Assembly: GCA_016806645.1 (NCBI GenBank) | Contig: JACSYO010002073.1 | Coordinates: forward strand, 700,001 to 764,000 | Reading direction: 5' to 3' | DNA from: Ophiodon elongatus | Taxonomy: Eukaryota > Chordata > Actinopteri > Perciformes > Hexagrammidae | DNA: 64,000 nucleotides | Shown here: in pieces, positions 57,183-64,000 of the stretch | Layout: each line of letters opens with the position of its first letter | How positions within the stretch are numbered: the stretch's first letter is position 1 | Made by a program: the position numbers and the translations under genes | Notes under the pieces: model-generated | Seen by the model: only the letters and a program-made list of their open reading frames with translations | Databases searched by the model: none | Told to the model about the DNA's origin: nothing

Positions 57183-58131
57183 CAACAGTGTAAGTGTTCC
57201 CTCAGACAACCATTTCAAGCAGCCGGAAAAATAATTTGAGAATTATATTAATAAATAAATGTTATATCGAGAATTTCTGACAGCTACAATATCTCCATCA
57301 CTTGGTGTATAGAGGTGCAGAAGTCAACAAACTGTTAGAAAAATAGCTGCAAAGTCACCATTGCAGTTCAATTTAAAAAAGATATAATATCAACATAAAA
57401 CAATCAACACAGCAGACTGAAAAAGAGCTAAACGGTGACTGAACAGGCAGCCAATTGACCACTTTTAACTTGTCTGACCTAATTACGTTTGTAGTGCTGT
57501 GTCCGCATTCATTTTAAACAACAACAAAAAAATGGTGCAGTTCTTTTGTTTGTGCTGTGTGCCCCCATGAGGGTTTCTCCCTGAAAAGCACCGCTCACGG
57601 TGCTGGCAAGTGGTGTGAAGGACACAGTATTGGCGCTTCACTGCATGCAGTCATTGACATGGAGTTGATTATCTCCACCTCGAAAATGTAAATTATGTCC
57701 CAAATTGAAAAAGCAGCCCATACAGAGATACAGAGCAGATCAGTGCAGTGATGCATAAATTATATATATATATTGCTTGCACTGTTTAGAAGATACAGCA
57801 GAGAAAGACAAGAAATAAATTAGAGAATGACAGATATGAAACACAATAAACAAAAAGCTTTCAAACCCAGCCAAAGAAATCTTAATAGACACCTCACCAC
57901 CAGCAGAACAACCCTCTAACTACTTTTCATAAAGAGCTAATCAGTAATGAAAATTAATTTACAGAGCTATCACTGAATACTGATGGATGCTAATCAGATC
58001 TGAATACTAAGGACTTCCCTCCTCCTCTCTTCACTCCGTCTCTCAGGGAGAAAAAAACACTGCGGCCTCATACTATAAACGACCTACTGACCCTGTTCAT
58101 GACATGCAGCGAGGCACTGCAGCCAACACAT

Positions 58132-58174
58132 GCACACACACACACACACACACGCACGCACACACACACACACA
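58132..58174. repeat. (CA)n/(CGCA)n microsatellite
   Basis: About 20 CA units with a GCACG interruption. Confidence 0.88.
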
Positions 58175-58582
58175 CGGTTAAGTTACAGTTAGAGTCACCT
58201 TTCAAAAATGCTGTTGTGTTGCAAGCGCAGATGCAGGCAGAGAGGAAGAAAAATCATTTCCTGGTCGTTAGCCTGGGACAGGAAAGCAGAAAAATACGGA
58301 GTTGGAAGTCGTCCAGGGTGTTTTCCTGGCCTGTCTGCCTGAATGCAAGTCACACCATTAGGACCACAGAGCCTCCAACTAGCCGCCCCATCAGCCTACT
58401 GGAGCGTAACAGTGAGCCAGCTCCCAAATCACCCTAATATGTCACTTCTGTGCTGTCAAGGTCAACCATCCCCTCGCATTTTGTCACTCTAAACGCTTAC
58501 ATCTCAATACATGCTCCAGTAATGTGGTGATTTATCTTGTTTTTCCCTGGGCATTTCCATTTTGACATGCAAATTCACTCTT

Positions 58583-58585
<3 letters not shown>

Positions 58586-58657
<72 letters not shown>
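58586..58657. repeat. (AC)n microsatellite
   Basis: About 36 perfect AC units. Confidence 0.93.
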
Positions 58658-58658
<1 letters not shown>

Positions 58659-59759
58659 CATACCCATTCTGGCATCTGAATGATTTGTAAAATTGTCTGC
58701 TCTCTTTCTCATATTGGAATTTCTGTGTTAATATAAAATAAGCATTAACGTATTTCACGTATATTTGCAATGCAAACATTTTTTTTATAAACGCAGTTTG
58801 AAATATGTGTATTTCTAAATGTTGCATCCTAAAGGGTTTTCGGTGCTGTTGTTTCTGATCCACCATTGTGTCAATAAAGTACTTAAAGGACTAAAACAAA
58901 GAGAAGGACAATGACAGAGAGAGAATCGGGAGAAGACGAGGAGAGAAACAGCTTGGTGTGAAGCTGCTGCTGGTGTATCTGGATGTCTGACACCTTGAGT
59001 TTAGGATGATTACATTGGAGAAAGCTGAGCTGCACTTTTGCCTGGGAGAGCCCACAGTTCTATTGGGGGAACGAATTGCAATGGCTCTAGACTAGACATG
59101 TAAATGTCTATAATTAAGATAATAGTGACTTTGGTTTGGGGATGAAAAATAAGCTGCTATCAAACACCTGTTTTAAAGAAGCCACCCACATCCTGAGGCA
59201 AAGATAAGTCTAGTCCAGAAGCTCTGTCTTACACTGTAAAAATAAGAAATCACTATCTATGTTTCGATAATATTCTCGGCACTTAGACTGTGACTGAAGT
59301 CCATGTTGGGCTCATCGTGATTTTATGGTTTATTATTGTTTTTTTTTATCTCATCTGTTATAATTCACATGTGGGGGCTTACATTGACCTTTAAAATGTG
59401 CATAGAATAATAAGATACCCTTAAAAATGTATAATGAGGTTACCATGTGCCTGGTTCTTTTCCCAAAGTGTCTCCCAATACACTTAAAAAGACATAAACA
59501 AACACCGGACAGACAAGGCTCATTGTCTCCCTCTCTCTCCCTGCGCACGCGCGTGGATGTGTGTGTGCGTGTGTGCGTGTGAAAGAGAGAGTGAGAGAGA
59601 GAGCCCAGCGCGAGACAGCCATGTTCTCCAGCCTCCTCGAGCCAGTAACCATGACAACAGGATGGCTGGGAGGCCGGTGCCTTTCTCTCCCTCCTAAATA
59701 GACCTTGGTCGCGTTTCAAGAGCGACTTGTCCTCCTAGAAGCGGAAGGAAACCGCTTTC

Positions 59760-60206
59760 TCTTTCTCTTCTCGGGGGACAGAAGGGGAGAGACACACACA
59801 CACACACCTCTCACGACCCCGCGGTGCGTACCCCTCTTTTAGGGGCTATGAGCTCCGCACACACCACCGTCCCGCATCCCGCCGGTGTGAGCGGGCTGCA
59901 TGTTGGTCACAGACTGGCAGGAAAAACAAGGACGCGACAAACAGCCCCCGTGAGAAATGCCCGTCTCACTCCTAAACTAACGGCTATGTGAGCACGCGCT
60001 GCGTTATGATTCAAACGGTTAATTCAGCGCTAGCTTAAACAATGATAACACTTTAAACCCGTCCTGTAACGGGAGGTGTCCTCACTCACCGGTACGTGTT
60101 CAGTCAGACGCCGAACGGAGACTTCTCTCGGTGGTCCTGTCTCCCTCTGTCTCTCTCCATCCACACCGGGGAATAGCACCGACAGACGGGCTCTCTCTCT
60201 CGCTCG

Positions 60207-60243
<37 letters not shown>

Positions 60244-60560
60244 CCAGCTGCCCCCCTCTCTCTCACCAGTATGCGCGGGCGACCGTTGTTCGCGTCCGCC
60301 GCCGAAGCTCGTGGTGGTGTCTCGCGCCTCCGCGCAGGCTGGTTCGGGGCTCGGAGGTCCAGGCGGCGGCGAGAGCGGTTACTGCGCGGACTGCTGAACG
60401 GACTGCTGAACCGAGGCGTCCTCCCCGTCTCCTCCTCCTCCTCCTCCTCCTCCTCCTCGCGGAGCCTCTGCGTGTTTGATTGGCAGCCGGTTGATTGTAA
60501 TGCTCCTCGGACAGCTCGGGAGCAGCATCACTCTCCTGCGGTTACCGCGCGGTGTGAACG
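59760..60560 (-). promoter_or_regulatory. psd2: CpG-rich psd2 promoter region
   Basis: CpG dinucleotides are frequent (GCGCGGGCGACC, GCGTCCGCCGCCGAAG, CCAGGCGGCGGCGAGAGC) while flanking DNA is CpG-poor. It coincides with the proposed first exon. A CCT triplet run lies at about 60427-60460. Confidence 0.5.
60090..60290 (-). other. psd2: probable psd2 non-coding exon 1 (3' border only)
   Basis: On the minus strand GTACCG/GTGAGTGAG is a strong splice donor at 60090/60089, in the only CpG-rich block upstream of psd2. The upstream border of the exon is a guess. Read in phase with coding exon 1 the last 175 bases stay open but contain no ATG, so translation should still begin at 53227. Includes a GA (minus-strand) repeat at 60191-60243. 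Confidence 0.45.
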
Positions 60561-61844
60561 GGACGTGTCTCGAGGGCCTGTTGATATCAGGCACTGTAGC
60601 CTGCAGTGAAGATTAGCACTGACAGTTGTGTTGACACAAGTCCTTCTCCACTCTGACCATGGGTGATATAACTGCGGAGACCTAAATACCACTAAAATGG
60701 GTTAGGCTTCAACTTTATCCCAGGAGCTGGATGCAGGGTGAGCCAGGGGTGTGAGTAGTTCCCAGACTGAGGTCCAGGGATGACCAACAGGACCCTGAGG
60801 AGGGCTCCAGTATGTCCTCAGGAGAATGGGTGGGTCGACTTGGCATCTATTTATTTCACCAGACGCCTTGAGAACACATGTCAATTGGGGTAAAAGTTTG
60901 GGAATTGACCAGAAAAACAACATGCTGATGATTTACAGACAGTCAAATAGTCCCGTCCAAGGTCTAAAGTCCTGCAGCTGTCATATCCAGGATGTAGCAC
61001 CGGTCATGCTGTAGTTTGATTTAGATAGGAATTTGATGTCTGCGAGGGAAAATAATGACCCATGAAACGGTCAATATCTTGCTTTTATAGATTGTTAGAT
61101 ATGCTACTCAATCAAATGAACTAATTATTGTCAATTCAACGTAAAAATTGCTGAGACTTAGTTAGTGCTTGAGTTATTTTATGTAAGCAACATAATCCCA
61201 GACAAATGATGGAGAAGGCACATTTACTTGGCATAATATAGTGCCCGTAAAATCAGTTTCATGTGTGTGCTTCACATTTTAGTATGCTGTAAAGCTGTTT
61301 TATTGTGATAACAATATGGCTCTAACCTTTGACCTGCTGGTTACTGTTAGCCTGTGAAAGCTTACTGTTATTTGACTGTAATTACTGTTAGCCGGGATAG
61401 CATTAGCAATATTCCAACGATGTCACTGTCTTAGTAAACAAAGTTTCCCATCCATCCGTTCAGTATATCTACCCACCGTGCGGGCCGTGTGATAGCATGG
61501 AGCCTAATCCAGCGTGCAACGGTCGAGAAGCGGTTACTTGCGGTATCAGCAGCCTTATTTTTTCTTTTTTGCTGATCTTTGTTAATTCCTCTTTTTCCAA
61601 AAAAGTGCCAGTCATTCTGGAGGAAACTGTCAATACTCCTTTCTTTTGTGGTGGGACTATATAATTACAGCCCACACCAAAGGAAAACACCACAAATTAA
61701 ACCACTGGAAAGATGACAATCAATTATGTAGGCTGGAGAACAAAGATGGGAAGCTTTTGGTGTTAGCTGACATTTTCAGAAAAATGTGTGCATTCTTTTG
61801 TGTCCATATTTATATACATACGTCAAGCTGTCTGACTAAGGACA

Positions 61845-61849
61845 CCCCC

Positions 61850-61906
<57 letters not shown>
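61845..61906. repeat. (C)n(CA)n microsatellite
   Basis: About 22 C residues followed by about 20 CA units. Confidence 0.92.
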
Positions 61907-61907
<1 letters not shown>

Positions 61908-62971
61908 ACTCCCTCCTCCAATATTAGATAGACAGAAAGACAGAGATAAACAAGGCACAGTTTGAGATATCTGTGATTGCGCTGTCAAACGCTGCCTGCT
62001 CTGAGTCTGGGCTGATGTTGCCATGTTTGGTTTTTTTGCTGTTGGATGGCAGAGGATATAACACAAAATTATAAAATTCTTGGCCTTGTTGGCGGATGAG
62101 CAGTTCTCGTTATCTGTCAACATATACTATATAAATCCGCCTGTGTCCACTCTGCCCTTGACAAAGCATAGAGGACTTTTCCTTCCACTGTACCAGTACA
62201 TGCCCACCACCCATTCTTCACTCCCTTTCAACCTGCTCCCTCACTCTCGCTCATCTCCCACGTGTAAAAACCAGCACAGTTAAATCAAGCCAAGAGCCAA
62301 AGTGCAAACTATGTGTATTGTCTTTAAAATATACAGTATAGTGCTTTGAGATTACCCTCCTTCCTTGTGCACCTCAAGGTCAAAAACAGAAGCACAGCAG
62401 CCGTATACAGCCACACATACGGCTCTGCATTGTCTGCTGCCAAGTTTTTTTTCTACGACGTTTTCTTCGGGGATCTTGGATGCAGCCTTTATAATGCAGA
62501 GCAGTGCCGAGCTTCAATGTGACGCCTGCATGGATTGAGAACTTCAGCCTCCAATCCAGTTGATCTCCAGTGATCAATAGCACATTAGAAGGAGACAGAA
62601 GATGAGGGGAGTGGCTGAGAAGAGACGAGGAGAGGAGAGGAAGAGAGAAAAGGGGGGATAAGAAGAAGAAGAGAGAGATGCAGAAAGCAAGAGAGAGGAT
62701 GTGGCCAGAACAAAAGAGCCTGGTGTGTCTTTGAAGACAAGGGGAAGAGAAGGTTAGAGAGGCGAGGCCCGAAGTGAGACAGGTAGAGGGGGGTTATGCA
62801 AGGAGAGGGGGGACAGAGAGGGGGGTGGGGGGAACAGAGGGTTTGAAGATGACAAAGAGAGTTCAGAGGATGCACAGATGACCGGAGAGTTTGGGGGAAA
62901 CCCACAGCAGACGCAACGTCAATCCTAATTACTAATTCATTAACCTGCCCGTCTCCCTTCCCCCTCTGTAA

Positions 62972-62972
<1 letters not shown>

Positions 62973-63004
<32 letters not shown>
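62973..63004. repeat. (CA)n microsatellite
   Basis: About 16 CA units at the end of the purine-rich tract. Confidence 0.88.
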
Positions 63005-63006
<2 letters not shown>

Positions 63007-63351
63007 CACTCACTGCTCCCTGCTCCGTACCTCCTCCGTGTCCCAGGAGAGGCGGAGGATGGATGGATGCAGAAATGAGGAGGTGGGTCTGCAGCTAAGT
63101 GACATCTGCAGGGCCGGGATGGCTGTGCAACGTGTTGGGGACACAGGAAATCCCTGATGTGACAATGGGAGGGAGGGGAGGGAGGAAGGGAAGGGGGGAG
63201 GGGGCGGGGGGGTAACTGGTGAGGAGAAAAAGCTAACAGCTTGCGTTTTGGTTTGTTGGGGTGAGTGGTCTCCTGTGATGGTGCACATGGTGTGTTAATG
63301 TGGCGGTGTCAGAGTGTGTATATGTGTGTGTGTGCCATCATGCATGCATTT

Positions 63352-63353
<2 letters not shown>

Positions 63354-63397
<44 letters not shown>
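63354..63397. repeat. (GT)n microsatellite
   Basis: About 21 GT units. Confidence 0.9.
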
Positions 63398-63398
<1 letters not shown>

Positions 63399-63594
63399 CT
63401 ATTGTGCAATCTCAAGATGTGCTTCCATGAGGAGTGTTCATGTGTGTTAGCATTTTAAATGAAAGCAGGTAGTGGGGAAGATAAATCAATATGCTGATGT
63501 TGGTGTGCTACGAAGTAATAGCATTGTGAGTATAATCAAAGCGAGGGGGAGGTGCTAGACAACACGATGGTGTGTGTCTTTGGCCTCCTACCTC

Positions 63595-63596
<2 letters not shown>

Positions 63597-63633
<37 letters not shown>
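63597..63633. repeat. (GT)n microsatellite
   Basis: About 18 GT units. Confidence 0.9.
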
Positions 63634-63636
<3 letters not shown>

Positions 63637-63782
63637 GGTGACAGAAGTGCACACATAGATGTTAGCATCCACACAAACCTCCTGCAGAATTCCTCTGCAC
63701 ATGCTCACACAGACAATTCAATATGAAGATAGAGATACAAATGTGCACACACAAGGACACACATTCATGCACCCAAGTATGC

Positions 63783-63783
<1 letters not shown>

Positions 63784-63854
<71 letters not shown>
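63784..63854. repeat. (CA)n microsatellite
   Basis: About 35 perfect CA units. Confidence 0.93.
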
Positions 63855-63857
<3 letters not shown>

Positions 63858-64000
63858 GGATGAAGGGCTGCTGACTGAGGGAGAATTAAATAGAGAAATC
63901 CTCCAAACGAGCATCGATCCACAGAGTTTACAGCGTTGGCTACGTCTGCAACGGCAGGCCAAACAACAGGGAGCTCTGTGAGACAGCTGGGGTGTGTGCA

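Larger units (their letters stand above)
53228..60089 (-). other. psd2: psd2 5' UTR end and intron 1
   Basis: 36 bases of leader (53228-53263), then an intron up to the proposed non-coding exon. Content: a GGA/GAG triplet tract (about 53393-53432), CA/GT repeats at 56400-56460, 56786-56803, 58132-58174 and 58586-58657, a ZNF143-like motif at 57161-57182, and otherwise unique sequence with no recognised exon. Confidence 0.55.
60600..64000. other. upstream flank of psd2, no gene recognised
   Basis: Both strands were read. Open frames here run through CA repeats or a purine-rich tract (about 62590-62860 and 63150-63220) and have no domain resemblance. A C run joined to a CA repeat is at 61845-61906. 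The right edge cuts through unique sequence. Confidence 0.55.

Noticed and set aside
60090..60266. N-terminal extension of psd2 into exon 1
   Set aside because: The frame is open and in phase with coding exon 1, but it contains no ATG (the possible opener at 60264-60266 is GTG), so the start at 53227 was kept.
60076..60609. 177-codon plus-strand open frame in the psd2 CpG-rich region
   Set aside because: Runs of Ser/Leu/Arg come from CT and CCT repeats and high GC content. The region is better explained as the psd2 promoter and leader.
62585..63013. 142-codon minus-strand open frame rich in Pro/Ser/Leu
   Set aside because: It is produced by a purine-rich tract and a CA microsatellite; no protein family is recognised.

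Overview
The window is vertebrate genomic DNA, most likely from a spiny-rayed (percomorph-type) teleost fish. The genes are split by introns with GT/AG borders, the proteins are vertebrate, CA/GT microsatellites are very dense, and the repeat families look fish-like. Nothing bacterial, viral or organellar was seen. Species, chromosome and teleost paralog suffixes (a/b) cannot be decided from the sequence alone.

Layout, left to right. (1) 1-11139 is intron 1 of neuregulin 2 (nrg2, minus strand); it holds only repeats and unique non-coding sequence. (2) 11140-11551 is nrg2 coding exon 1; the rest of nrg2 lies beyond the left edge. (3) 11552-16280 is the divergent interval between nrg2 and pura. 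It contains CpG-rich flanks and a cluster of RE1/NRSE-like (REST-binding) motifs: three good and one weak, all in one orientation. (4) 16281-17126 is the intact single-exon gene for Pur-alpha (pura, plus strand). (5) 17127-30141 is the pura 3' untranslated region plus intergenic DNA. (6) 30142-53227 is psd2 (EFA6C, an Arf6 exchange factor), minus strand. I assembled 14 coding exons whose splice sites and phases all agree and give 2817 coding bases (938 codons plus stop). A non-coding first exon and CpG-rich promoter are proposed at about 60090-60560. (7) 60600-64000 is upstream flank with purine-rich tracts and microsatellites and no recognised gene.

The three genes are neighbours in mammals too (human order PSD2-NRG2-PURA, from memory). 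The head-to-head nrg2/pura pair is kept here, but psd2 lies on the other side, with its 3' end facing the 3' end of pura. All three products are prominent in neurons: an ErbB ligand, a single-stranded nucleic-acid binding protein, and an Arf6 regulator of membrane traffic. That fits REST-type silencer elements between nrg2 and pura.

Most unusual observations: the RE1 cluster; psd2 coding exon 3 bracketed by long complementary GT and CA repeats, which could loop the exon out; a microsatellite-like acidic insert inside the psd2 Sec7 domain; a three-fold repeated FSSTFE-type motif in the psd2 N-terminus; and microsatellites that form or abut psd2 splice sites.
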